Translations under genes and position numbers: made by a program
The notes under the pieces: model-generated
What the model saw: the letters and a program-made list of their open reading frames with translations, nothing else
The model's database searches: none
Told to the model about the DNA's origin: nothing
In this document: positions 18,231 through 25,521 of the stretch, in pieces
How positions within the stretch are numbered: position 1 is the first letter of the stretch
Layout of the letters: every line of letters begins with the position of its first letter
Source of the DNA: an uncultured Pelagibacteraceae bacterium
GTDB taxonomy: Bacteria > Pseudomonadota > Alphaproteobacteria > Pelagibacterales > Pelagibacteraceae
DNA length: 52,603 nt
Assembly: GCA_902623735.1 (NCBI GenBank)
Contig: CACNUU010000005.1
Coordinates: 1 to 52,603 of the forward strand
Direction of reading: 5' to 3'

Positions 18231-18266
18231 TTTTACTGACTTTTTTAAAGTAAAAAAGCCGTAAAA
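18231..18266. terminator. candidate terminator hairpin after ogt
   Basis: TTTTAC and GTAAAA (18231-18236, 18261-18266) bracket an inner stem CTTTTTT/AAAAAAG with loop AAAGT. It lies directly beyond the ogt stop codon. The stem is almost all A-T and no clean U-tract follows on either strand, so confidence is low. Confidence 0.35.
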
Positions 18267-18271
18267 TAAGC

Positions 18272-18544
18272 CTAAATTTTTATCTTTTCAGACCTTAGTA
18301 ATTTGAGCTTTTGCTTAATTCCACCTCTCCCAGAGTAACCTCCTAGAGCTCCGTCAGACCTAATTACCCTGTGACAGGGTATTTTTGGTGCGTATGGGTT
18401 CTTAGCACAAGCATTAGCAACTGCACGAGCTGATTTAGGGCTTTTAATTGCAATAGCCACTTGTTTATAGGTTTTAACCTTACCTTTGGGTATAGTTTTT
18501 AAGTACTTCCAAACTTTTACTTGAAATTTAGTGCCTGATAACAT
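18272..18544 (-). CDS. ogt: methylated-DNA--protein-cysteine methyltransferase (single-domain, MGMT)
   Basis: The 90-residue protein is the catalytic C-terminal domain of O6-alkylguanine alkyltransferase, which moves alkyl groups from O6-guanine onto its own cysteine. The active-site motif is PCHRVI with C57, followed by GGYSGRGGIKQKLKLL. The N-terminal half has the DNA-binding stretch TYKQVAIAIKSPKSARAVANA, including the arginine finger. The usual N-terminal domain is missing, which makes it resemble short MGMT and alkyltransferase-like proteins, but the Cys is kept. Its start codon lies about 10 bases after the U-tract of an intrinsic terminator on the same strand, so its expression may depend on attenuation or read-through. 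Confidence 0.9.
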   Translation of the reverse strand: MLSGTKFQVKVWKYLKTIPKGKVKTYKQVAIAIKSPKSARAVANACAKNPYAPKIPCHRVIRSDGALGGYSGRGGIKQKLKLLRSEKIKI

Positions 18545-18554
18545 TTTTTTTAAG

Positions 18555-18598
18555 AAAAAAACCCTGATTCTTTACACTTTTTAGGGTGCAAAGATCAG
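18555..18598 (-). terminator. intrinsic terminator just upstream of ogt
   Basis: On the minus strand CTGAT-CTTTGCAC pairs with GTGTAAAG-A-ATCAG (5 and 8 base pairs, loop CCTAAAAA, one bulged A), followed by GG and a run of seven T (18561-18555). This is a textbook Rho-independent terminator. It closes the GC-rich RNA described next and lies 10 bases before the ogt ATG. Confidence 0.8.
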
Positions 18599-18742
18599 AA
18601 TTTATTGGTTCGTCGTTGTATGCGCTACCGCCGAACCTACCACCCCGTATGTTTAGCGCTGCTTTACAGGGCTTTCTGCCCTCCAGACTTGAGCCTCTCG
18701 GCCTTTCTCTGGCTGGCCAGTTAAGAGTTGCCTCTTAAGTTA
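18555..18742 (-). ncRNA. unidentified structured RNA: attenuator/riboswitch candidate upstream of ogt, or free small RNA
   Basis: This about 190-base stretch is far richer in G and C than anything around it and holds no convincing frame. Read on the minus strand it forms: a hairpin TTAAGAG-GCAA-CTCTTAA with a GNRA loop (18738-18721); CCAGA/TCTGG enclosing GGCC-GAGA-GGCT, again with a GNRA loop; a hairpin AGGGC-AGAAA-GCCCT; then two crossing helices GCGCTA/TAGCGC (18659-18654 with 18627-18622) and GGTTCG/CGAACC (18637-18632 with 18612-18607), which make an H-type pseudoknot; and finally the terminator. GNRA loops and the U-tract fix the strand. I do not recognise the family: RNase P, SRP, tmRNA and glycine riboswitch signatures are not seen. 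The 5' end is uncertain. Confidence 0.65.
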
Positions 18743-18828
18743 ATTTCATATTAACAAAAAGGGATGTTTATGGGTATCACTTAATCGTTGAATTTACTCA
18801 CTTTTCAACAGGTCATGTTAATAAGTTT

Positions 18829-19005
18829 TTAACGTGGTATTAATAATATTATGTAACTAGCAAAAAATACAATAGCCATGATGGTTAAGAATATTGTATT
18901 AATGCTTTTTCCAGTATTTTTATATTGAATAACACTTAAAATAACAAAACCAATCGAGCTAATTAAGAACCATACTGCAGGGATTTCTCCATCGATTGAG
19001 CCCAT
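18829..19005 (-). CDS. small membrane protein of 58 residues, unknown function
   Basis: A reading frame of 58 codons runs from ATG (19005) to TAA (18829). The product starts MGSIDGEIPAVWFLISSIGF, with one hydrophobic segment at about 11-26, a short charged loop YKNTGKSIN, and a second at about 37-56, ending IPR. The start is only 2 bases beyond the stop of the 120-residue membrane protein gene, so the two look like a small operon. The pattern of two membrane helices with a positive loop is coherent, which supports a real gene. No family is recognised. Confidence 0.6.
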   Translation of the reverse strand: MGSIDGEIPAVWFLISSIGFVILSVIQYKNTGKSINTIFLTIMAIVFFASYIILLIPR

Positions 19006-19007
19006 TT

Positions 19008-19370
19008 TTAATTCGCCGGTAGTAAGAGGGCTAAATAAGATAATATTAGTATTCCTAAAAAGCCTTGGTAGTAAATTTTATTAAAAAAAATATCCTTTTT
19101 CCTCATTTTTTTTTGATTGAAAACTTGAGTAACTAAAAAATGACATACTAAAGTTGCTATGATTGGAGAAAAACTGTAACCAATTCCATAAGCTAAAACC
19201 TCATTATCAGTAGTCATCACTAATGGTATTAAAATTACAGAAAGAATTATCGCAATATTTTTGTTTGCTTGTTGATTAAAAAATTTGTTTTTTTTGCAAA
19301 GAAATATTCCTAAATAATAAAAAGCTAGATAAAGAAGTAACGCAAATATAACTGCAAATAAATAAATCAT
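19008..19370 (-). CDS. membrane protein of 120 residues, unknown function
   Basis: I recognise no family. The protein has four hydrophobic segments (about 2-23, 38-55, 60-85 and 103-118) separated by short basic loops such as CKKNKFFNQQANK and NQKKMRKKD, so both termini probably lie on the same side of the inner membrane. It is divergent from the tyrosine recombinase and shares the 78-base gap that holds the recombinase promoter and palindrome. The downstream 58-codon gene follows after 2 bases. Its position in the accessory segment suggests a cargo gene. Confidence 0.65.
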   Translation of the reverse strand: MIYLFAVIFALLLYLAFYYLGIFLCKKNKFFNQQANKNIAIILSVILIPLVMTTDNEVLAYGIGYSFSPIIATLVCHFLVTQVFNQKKMRKKDIFFNKIYYQGFLGILILSYLALLLPAN

Positions 19371-19388
19371 AACTTCATAATTAAACTA

Positions 19389-19417
19389 TTGACATTAAAA
19401 ATCACCTATTATATAAT
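19389..19417 (+). promoter_or_regulatory. consensus sigma-70 promoter for the tyrosine recombinase
   Basis: TTGACA (19389-19394), a 17-base spacer and TATAAT (19412-19417) form a perfect consensus promoter 32 bases before the start codon at 19449. It is one of the clearest promoters in the window. Confidence 0.8.
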
Positions 19418-19442
19418 TTCCGATAATTAATAGTTATCGGAA
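19418..19442. repeat. perfect 9-base inverted repeat with 7-base spacer at the recombinase promoter
   Basis: TTCCGATAA (19418-19426) and TTATCGGAA (19434-19442) are exact reverse complements separated by TTAATAG. The element begins directly after the -10 box and covers the expected transcription start. Two inverted arms with a 6-8 base centre is the layout of a tyrosine-recombinase core site, and the position also suits an operator. Confidence 0.7.
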
Positions 19443-19448
19443 ATAATT

Positions 19449-20354
19449 ATGAGTGAGTTATTAACAGACTTAAAAAATTTAGAAATTGAAACTTTAAAGA
19501 ATCTTAAAAATTCTAAGGCAAATAACACTTTAAGAGCTTATCAATCAGATTTTAGAGATTTTTCATCTTTCTGCACAAAAAATACTTTTTCACCTATGCC
19601 AACACAGCCTAAAGTTATAGCTCTCTACATAACTCATTTATCAAAATCTTCAAAATTTAGTACTTTAAAACGAAGAATTGCATCTATTAGCGTAATTCAT
19701 AAGCTAAAAGGGCATTATTTAGACACTAAACATCCAATAATTAAGGAGAATTTACATGGGATTAAAAGAGCTCTTGGATCAAGACAGAAAGCCAAAAAAC
19801 CCATATTAATCAATGATTTAAAACTTATTATTAAAGCAATAGATAAAGAAAAATTAAGAGACAAGGCTTTAATATTAATTGGTTTTGCAGGTGGATTTAG
19901 GAGATCTGAGTTAGTTAATATTAATTATGAAGATGTAGAATTTGTAAACGAGGGTGTTAAAATTCTTATTAAAAAATCTAAAACCGATCAATCAGGAGAA
20001 GGTACCATAAAGGCAATCCCCTACTTTAACAATTATGAATTTTGTCCAGTTTTAGCACTTAAAAGTTATTTTAATGTAAAATTTTCTGAGTTAAAAGATG
20101 GAAAAGTTTTTGATATATCAGATAAATCAGTTGCCCTAATAATTAAACGATACGCTGAAAAAGCTGGCCTAGACTCAACGAAATATGCTGGACATAGTTT
20201 AAGATCAGGCTTTGCAACAACAGCAGCTGAATTTGGTGCTGAAGAAAGAAATATAATGGCTATGACAGGACATAAAACTACTCAAATGGTCAGAAGATAT
20301 ATTCATGAGGCAAATTTATTTAAAAATAATGCCCTTAATAAAATTAAGATTTAA
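19449..20354 (+). CDS. tyrosine-type recombinase/integrase
   Basis: The 301-residue protein has an N-terminal SAM-like core-binding domain (about 5-110) and a C-terminal catalytic domain. The catalytic residues can be placed: R151 in GFRRSEL, K178 in KKSKTDQ, H249 and R252 in HSLRSG, H275 in TGHKTT and nucleophile Y284 in RRYIHEA. The active site therefore looks complete. The length fits stand-alone XerC/D-like recombinases rather than phage integrases with an arm-binding domain. A consensus promoter and a palindrome precede it. Its 3' end overlaps the convergent glycosyltransferase-like gene by 11 bases. Substrate site and role (element mobility or locus inversion) are unknown. Confidence 0.93.
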   Translation: MSELLTDLKNLEIETLKNLKNSKANNTLRAYQSDFRDFSSFCTKNTFSPMPTQPKVIALYITHLSKSSKFSTLKRRIASISVIHKLKGHYLDTKHPIIKENLHGIKRALGSRQKAKKPILINDLKLIIKAIDKEKLRDKALILIGFAGGFRRSELVNINYEDVEFVNEGVKILIKKSKTDQSGEGTIKAIPYFNNYEFCPVLALKSYFNVKFSELKDGKVFDISDKSVALIIKRYAEKAGLDSTKYAGHSLRSGFATTAAEFGAEERNIMAMTGHKTTQMVRRYIHEANLFKNNALNKIKI

Positions 20355-21060
20355 TTCTAGATAAATAATAGGAAAAAAGACTAAATTTTTTATTATAAAA
20401 TATTTCAAATAATTCTTTTTTGTATTCTTTGTAATTCCATTTACCTTTAATTACAGCTGTACATATATAAGGATATACGGAGCTATCATAGTGATATTTT
20501 CCTCTTTTTTTGTCTAAATTTGAGTCAAATGAACAAAGTGATATTAAATCATTTAAAAATTTTCTATTAGTATTGCCTTCGAAATCCCAAATATTTTTTC
20601 CAGGTACTGATTTATAAATATATTTTAATGTTCTAATTTTAAGAATAGTTGGCTGAATAGAGAATAATTGACTATCAGTATTAATCAAAAGGTTATCATG
20701 CAATTCAGATTTTTTAAGATTTTCAAAAGCTCTTATCAATTTGATAGTGCTACATCTATCATTTTTAATTAAATCAATATATTCATTTAAAACTTGAAAA
20801 TTAGGCTTATCGTATAAAAACATATCTTCATGACAAAAAATAACAATTTCATTATCATCGAGGTTACTAAGGCATGAGGAAATTCTATCTTTGTAATTTT
20901 CATCTGAATCATATGAAATAGTCTGATAATCATCCCTAAAAAATGACCCAGAATTTAAAAAACATATTTTTTCATATCTAGATAAAAATTTATCAGTTTG
21001 TTGATGCCAGTATTTCCAAACCCAAGAATAATCACTATGAGTGTACAAAAGTATTTTCAT
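20344..21060 (-). CDS. glycosyltransferase-like protein, family uncertain
   Basis: The 238-residue protein starts MKILLYTHSDYSWVWKYWHQ and contains IVIFCHEDMFLYDKPN near residues 92-107, followed by QLFSIQPTILKI. An ED-type acidic pair after a hydrophobic strand and the later SIQP stretch resemble GT-A-like nucleotide-sugar transferases of surface-polysaccharide clusters, but I cannot name the family. There is no signal peptide or membrane segment. It follows the larger glycosyltransferase after 5 bases on the same strand, which supports a shared pathway such as O-antigen or another surface glycan. Confidence 0.55.
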   Translation of the reverse strand: MKILLYTHSDYSWVWKYWHQQTDKFLSRYEKICFLNSGSFFRDDYQTISYDSDENYKDRISSCLSNLDDNEIVIFCHEDMFLYDKPNFQVLNEYIDLIKNDRCSTIKLIRAFENLKKSELHDNLLINTDSQLFSIQPTILKIRTLKYIYKSVPGKNIWDFEGNTNRKFLNDLISLCSFDSNLDKKRGKYHYDSSVYPYICTAVIKGKWNYKEYKKELFEIFYNKKFSLFSYYLSRIKS

Positions 21061-21065
21061 CCTTA

Positions 21066-23192
21066 TTAGTAAAGATTTATATTATTTCCTGTTGAAATTT
21101 TGATAAAATAGTCTGTTATTTTTTTTTCGTTGAAAAGTTTAAAATATTTTTTTTTTCCGTTCATAGCTATTTTTTTTCTAAGTTTATCTTCTTTTGCATA
21201 AAATTTGATTTTATCAGATAGATCATTAATATTTTTATAAAAAATCATTTCATTTTTATTAAAAAAATGATCCATTTGTACTTTTTCATCAATAAATGTA
21301 AGCAAACCATTTCCCATTAATGAAGCAATTCTATTACTTGAATAATATTTTGTTGGCTTACCCCTACTAAGATTTAATCCCATTTTGGAATTAATAAGTG
21401 ATCTAAAAAAATTATTACCCCAAATAGGCTGTTTATTAGCAAAACCATAAAAGTCGTATTTAATATCAGGTATTTTTTTAACTAAATTATTTAAAAATAT
21501 AATTCTTTCATCTTCTGTGCCCTCTTTTAATATGGCCCTATTTACACCATGGCTCATTGCATAGAAAAGATCTTTTTGTGGTCTTAATTTATATACATCA
21601 AAAAATTCAATATTTTCATCAACAGGAACAAAGAAAAAATGAAAATTATCTTTATTTTTAATCTGTTTCTTTATTTCACTAGGATGTGTGGTAATAAATG
21701 TATGATCTACTAAACTTGAGTATTTTTTAATATTTTCTAAATTATTTTTTGAATAGTCTAAACTAGGCATTATTGGGTCTTCATTCCATTGAGAGACAAT
21801 CAAATTACGATTTAAAGATCTAAGAGTATCAATAGTTTCAAGATCTATATTCTTACTATGACCAAAAAAAAGCATGTCTGGATTATAATTTTTGAATGTT
21901 TCTATTAGATATTTTTGAAAAGAATTTTTGATTGGAACAAAGCTTAATGAACGATTATTCTTTATATAATCTCTATCACTTATTTCTATGACATCATGAC
22001 CATTTCTAATAAAACCATTTGAAAATTTTTTACCCAATGAAATATTATAAAGTCTATGATTTAATTTTTGGCCCTGATTATAGATATTTAAAATTTTTAA
22101 TTTTTTTTTAATAAAGTTTATATTATTAAGAGGTAAAGATTCTTGCCTGATCCTATCAATAATTTTTGTATTTTCTGAAATTATATGTTGAACATTTTTA
22201 AAAGATTTATTTTGTAATTTTTTTCTAAAATTAGTGTTTTTAATTAAATATTTTATTTGTTTATATAAATTTACCTCATTTAAATTTTTTACTAATAAAC
22301 TATGATTTGTTGTTTCTGGTAATCCTCCTTTGTTAGAAATGATAGTGGCACATCCTCTTGAGCTAGCCTCCAAAGCAGTTCTGCCAAATGGTTCTTCCCA
22401 TTTAGAAGGAACAACTGATATAGATGTTTTATCTAAAAGCTCTAAAACTCTACTATGTTTTAAAAAACCTAATTCAAAATGATTTTTATGTTTTATAAAT
22501 ATTTTTCTTCTTTCTTCATCACCCAGTGAAAAAGCTTTCCAGGTTTTAAATTCATCTAAAATTTTAGTTATTGATTTAGCATAAAGATCGTAACCTTTTG
22601 ACTCATTTAGTTTACCAATGAAAGTAATATAATTTTTCTTTTTACTAATTTTTTTTTTTGGATTAACACTAGGATATACAACTTCCGTTTTAGTCTTTAA
22701 TTTATCGTCAATGTCAATGAAAAATCTTTTTTGTGTCCACTCACTTACAAAAATAATTTTTTCAACACTCGATATTATGTTGAGTCTTTGTGCTATTGTT
22801 TTTGATCCATTCATAGATAATGGATCATTGTGAAAATACATTATATATCTTGTTTTTATTTTTTTTGATACTTCCTCTAAAATTAAAGGTCTATTATGTA
22901 CTTCGATTATATCATAATTAATTTTTTTAAATTTTTTGATTAATTTCTGAACATACTCTTTTGTTGAGCTTTTAAATTTTGATTTAATATTTTTTAATAT
23001 AATATTGTTGTAATTTTTTGTTAAATAATCTTTATAAATAGTAAAACCGTAAATATCGTTATTTCTTTTAAACTTAGAATTTAAAAAAAATTCTGCTACC
23101 CACAAAGATGCAGCTGAGGCTTTTCCGAATGTATAATTTTCTTTATATGGTAAAATTGTTGCAATTTTAACTTTTTTTTTTGTTATATTCAT
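21066..23192 (-). CDS. two-domain glycosyltransferase (GT4-like plus CgeB-like)
   Basis: This 708-residue protein appears to join two GT-B glycosyltransferases. Residues about 1-360 look like a GT4 enzyme: YNIIEVHNRPLIL-type acceptor region, VVYPSVNP, YITFIGKLNESKGYDLYAKS, then VVPSKWEEPFGRTALEASSR with the family E-x7-E pattern. Residues about 370-708 resemble the CgeB/YkvP type: a strand beginning KILNIYNQGQ, NLIVSQWNEDP, GLNLSRGKPT and the C-terminal SLMGNGLLTFIDEKVQMDHF. No membrane segment is seen. It probably builds a surface glycan with the downstream gene. The start overlaps the GIY-YIG gene by 26 bases, which is unusual but leaves no better start. Confidence 0.78.
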   Translation of the reverse strand: MNITKKKVKIATILPYKENYTFGKASAASLWVAEFFLNSKFKRNNDIYGFTIYKDYLTKNYNNIILKNIKSKFKSSTKEYVQKLIKKFKKINYDIIEVHNRPLILEEVSKKIKTRYIMYFHNDPLSMNGSKTIAQRLNIISSVEKIIFVSEWTQKRFFIDIDDKLKTKTEVVYPSVNPKKKISKKKNYITFIGKLNESKGYDLYAKSITKILDEFKTWKAFSLGDEERRKIFIKHKNHFELGFLKHSRVLELLDKTSISVVPSKWEEPFGRTALEASSRGCATIISNKGGLPETTNHSLLVKNLNEVNLYKQIKYLIKNTNFRKKLQNKSFKNVQHIISENTKIIDRIRQESLPLNNINFIKKKLKILNIYNQGQKLNHRLYNISLGKKFSNGFIRNGHDVIEISDRDYIKNNRSLSFVPIKNSFQKYLIETFKNYNPDMLFFGHSKNIDLETIDTLRSLNRNLIVSQWNEDPIMPSLDYSKNNLENIKKYSSLVDHTFITTHPSEIKKQIKNKDNFHFFFVPVDENIEFFDVYKLRPQKDLFYAMSHGVNRAILKEGTEDERIIFLNNLVKKIPDIKYDFYGFANKQPIWGNNFFRSLINSKMGLNLSRGKPTKYYSSNRIASLMGNGLLTFIDEKVQMDHFFNKNEMIFYKNINDLSDKIKFYAKEDKLRKKIAMNGKKKYFKLFNEKKITDYFIKISTGNNINLY

Positions 23193-23430
23193 TAATTAAA
23201 TCTGTTCTTTTTTTTCTGTTATTTTTAAGTTTATATTCATAAGAAAGTGCATATGATTTATTTTTAAAAGTTTTTTTGAAAACTAATTCCCATTTATATC
23301 CTCTGGTAGCTTTTGCTCCTTTATTTGAATTATGTTTTGCTATTCTACTTTTTATATTATTTGTAAAACCAACATAAGACTTATTTTTAAATCCTTTTAT
23401 GGTTTTTATAAGGTAGACGTAAAATAGCAT
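23167..23430 (-). CDS. GIY-YIG domain protein (UPF0213-like)
   Basis: The 87-residue protein is little more than a GIY-YIG nuclease domain: FYVYLIKTI at 3-11 supplies the first motif, SYVGFTNNIKSRIAKHN the second with the conserved Arg and His, and EYKLKNNRKKR carries the C-terminal Glu. Members of this short family have been linked to DNA repair or structure-specific cutting, with little firm evidence. It lies between tRNA-Glu and the glycosyltransferase genes, at the right edge of the accessory segment, where it could be a relic of a mobile element or a housekeeping gene. Confidence 0.85.
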   Translation of the reverse strand: MLFYVYLIKTIKGFKNKSYVGFTNNIKSRIAKHNSNKGAKATRGYKWELVFKKTFKNKSYALSYEYKLKNNRKKRTDLINEYNKKKS

Positions 23431-23447
23431 TGAAAATTTGGAAGTTT

Positions 23448-23522
23448 TGGCGGTCCCTAGGGGAATCGAACCCCTCTTTCGAGGATGAAAACCACGTGTC
23501 CTAACCGATAGACGAAGGGACC
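23448..23522 (-). tRNA. tRNA-Glu (anticodon UUC)
   Basis: The minus strand begins GGTCCCT, pairs with AGGGACC at the 3' end, and carries G73 and encoded CCA. The anticodon loop is TTTTCAT, giving anticodon TTC. The T arm reads GGTTCGATTCC. Its length of 75 bases is normal. It borders the accessory segment on the right. Confidence 0.97.
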
Positions 23523-23582
23523 AAAAAAGTGCTTTGTAGTGTATAAAGTATTATTTATCAAGTTTTTTTAATTATAAAAGTA

Positions 23583-24524
23583 TCAAATTTTTTGTTTAAT
23601 TTTTATAATTTTTTTTAATCCAGTTGATTTGTGAGTAATTAAAGTTTCTGAAATAAATTCATCTCCCTTAATATTAATACCATCGACCAAATCACCAGAT
23701 GTGATTCCTGTCGCACAAAAAATTGAGTCACCAGAAATTATTTCATTTAATTCATATTTTTTTTCTAAATTTTCTATACCCATGTTTTTTGCTCTTTCTT
23801 TATCACTTTGAGTTTTGAATAGAAATCTACCTTGAAATTTACACGAAAAAGCATCTAATGCTGAAGCTGCTAAAACACCCTCAGGACCACCCCCTATACC
23901 AAGAAATATGTCTACTCCATATTTTTCTTCTGTCACTAACAGTGCTCCAGAAACATCTCCATCAGAAATTAATTTTATATTAACTTTTAATTTATTTAAC
24001 TCCTCTATAATTTCTTTATGTCTAGGTCGATCCAAAATACATGCCGTCAATTGATTAGGTTGTTTATTCTTAAATTCAGCTAAATTAAAAATATTCTTTT
24101 TTACAGTAAAATCTAAGTCAACAACATTAACATCAGACGTATTAACAGAAATCTTATTCATGTAAGTTTCGGGTGCATTTAAAAGATTAGATTTACCTGC
24201 AACCGCTATAACTGATAAAGCACCTGGTAGATTATTAGCTGCAAAGTTAGTTCCTTCTAAAGGGTCAACCGCTATATCGAGATTAGGTCCATTATTAGTA
24301 CCTAATTTTTCACCAATATATAGCATTGGCGCTTCATCTAATTCACCCTCACCTATTACAATATTCCCTTTCATATTGATTTTATTTAATTCAGACCTCA
24401 TAGAATCAACAGCAGCTTTATCTGCTGATACTTTATCCTTTTTTCCAACATAATAAAAAGATGATAAAGCTGCTCTACAAGAAACATTTAAAAATAAATC
24501 TTCTAATTTTTTATCTAAAATCAT
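23583..24524 (-). CDS. glpX: fructose-1,6-bisphosphatase class II
   Basis: GlpX removes the 1-phosphate of fructose 1,6-bisphosphate in gluconeogenesis. The 313-residue protein shows the class II metal and substrate motifs: GEGELDEAPMLYIGE, DIAVDPLEGTN, ISDGDVSGALL and GIGGGPEGVLAASAL. The size is normal. Its start codon overlaps the stop of the SbmA-like gene (TAATG). In many Alphaproteobacteria glpX is directly downstream of hom; here they are separated by the accessory segment and face each other. Confidence 0.95.
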   Translation of the reverse strand: MILDKKLEDLFLNVSCRAALSSFYYVGKKDKVSADKAAVDSMRSELNKINMKGNIVIGEGELDEAPMLYIGEKLGTNNGPNLDIAVDPLEGTNFAANNLPGALSVIAVAGKSNLLNAPETYMNKISVNTSDVNVVDLDFTVKKNIFNLAEFKNKQPNQLTACILDRPRHKEIIEELNKLKVNIKLISDGDVSGALLVTEEKYGVDIFLGIGGGPEGVLAASALDAFSCKFQGRFLFKTQSDKERAKNMGIENLEKKYELNEIISGDSIFCATGITSGDLVDGINIKGDEFISETLITHKSTGLKKIIKIKQKI

Positions 24525-25516
24525 TATCGAACAGTTTTAAAAGAAATATTTTTTTCTAACTTTTCCTCAAATTCTCTTAATCTTTTCCAAACAGATATTA
24601 ATTCAACGATAATTGGCCAGCTTCTGACTAAGTATTGTAAAGAGGTTTCCACTCTTCCAAAAGCTCTAATTATTTGTTGAACAAAACCAAGTGTAATTGC
24701 TCCTGTTACTATAGTAGGAGCCAATGCTAAATAAGGCACTATAACCATCCCCTGTAAATAACTCCATTTTACTGCATTGAAATAAAGATAGTGAAAGTAC
24801 ATTTTATAATGTATTTTTCTAACACCTCCATAAAGATCAGTAATTGTTTTTGGTTTAGCGCTCTCTTTAAAATCCTCTCCTAAAACTAATTCTTTTCTAT
24901 AAGCAGCTTCTTCTTTTTGGATATCATATTCAATTCCTGGAAGTTTAATTCCAACACTTGCTAGTAAAACTGTACCGCCCAAAGCTGATATGATAGCAAC
25001 CCAAACTAAAGCATGCTCTACTTCACCTATCCAAGGAAGTACTGTTATACTTTTGGATAAACCCCATAATATTGGGGTAAATGCAATTAAAGTCATAAGA
25101 CTTCTTAATAATTCAGCTCCAAGACCTTCCATTATTCTTGCAAATTTAAGTGTATCTTCTTGAACTCTTTGAGAAGCCCCTTCAATTGATGAAGCATTAT
25201 CCCATTTATCATGGTAGAAATTAGCCATTGCCGTTCTCCATCTAAAAGTCCAGTGACTAGTGAAATAGTCACTAAAAATTACGACCAAAATATAAACAGC
25301 TGCAATTTTAGCAAAAGTAAATAAATATGTTATGAATTCTTTTTCAGTTACAGAATTAGGTTCAGTTAAAGCTTTTTGTAAAGTATCATAAAATTCACCA
25401 AACCATTCATTAATTCTTACATCTAATTGAACTTGATACCAAGTAGCAAGTAAGATCAAAATTGTTCCACCTATACTCCACAAGTGCCATTCTTTTTGTG
25501 TAAAAAATTTAAACAT
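24524..25516 (-). CDS. SbmA/BacA-like membrane transporter
   Basis: The 330-residue protein matches the SbmA/BacA-like family (peptide transporters with an ABC-exporter membrane fold but no ATPase). Visible features are LDVRINEWFGEFYDTLQKAL, SHWTFRWRTAMANFYHDKW, QRVQEDTLKFARIMEGLG and the later RAFGRVETSLQYLVRSW, all typical of the family. About seven hydrophobic segments are present and there is no nucleotide-binding domain. E. coli SbmA is about 406 residues, so this is a shorter form. Members import proline-rich peptides or act on very-long-chain lipid export; the role here is unknown. Confidence 0.87.
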   Translation of the reverse strand: MFKFFTQKEWHLWSIGGTILILLATWYQVQLDVRINEWFGEFYDTLQKALTEPNSVTEKEFITYLFTFAKIAAVYILVVIFSDYFTSHWTFRWRTAMANFYHDKWDNASSIEGASQRVQEDTLKFARIMEGLGAELLRSLMTLIAFTPILWGLSKSITVLPWIGEVEHALVWVAIISALGGTVLLASVGIKLPGIEYDIQKEEAAYRKELVLGEDFKESAKPKTITDLYGGVRKIHYKMYFHYLYFNAVKWSYLQGMVIVPYLALAPTIVTGAITLGFVQQIIRAFGRVETSLQYLVRSWPIIVELISVWKRLREFEEKLEKNISFKTVR

Positions 25517-25521
25517 TTTTT

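Noticed and set aside
18555..18742. Identifying the GC-rich RNA as tmRNA, RNase P RNA, SRP RNA or 6S RNA
   Set aside because: There is no tag reading frame or CCA end, no RNase P core, no SRP GGAAGG-type loop and no single long hairpin of the 6S kind, so the RNA is left unnamed.
23448..23522. tRNA-Glu as attachment site of the accessory segment
   Set aside because: No direct repeat of the tRNA 3' end was found elsewhere in the segment, and the recombinase is about 3 kb away.
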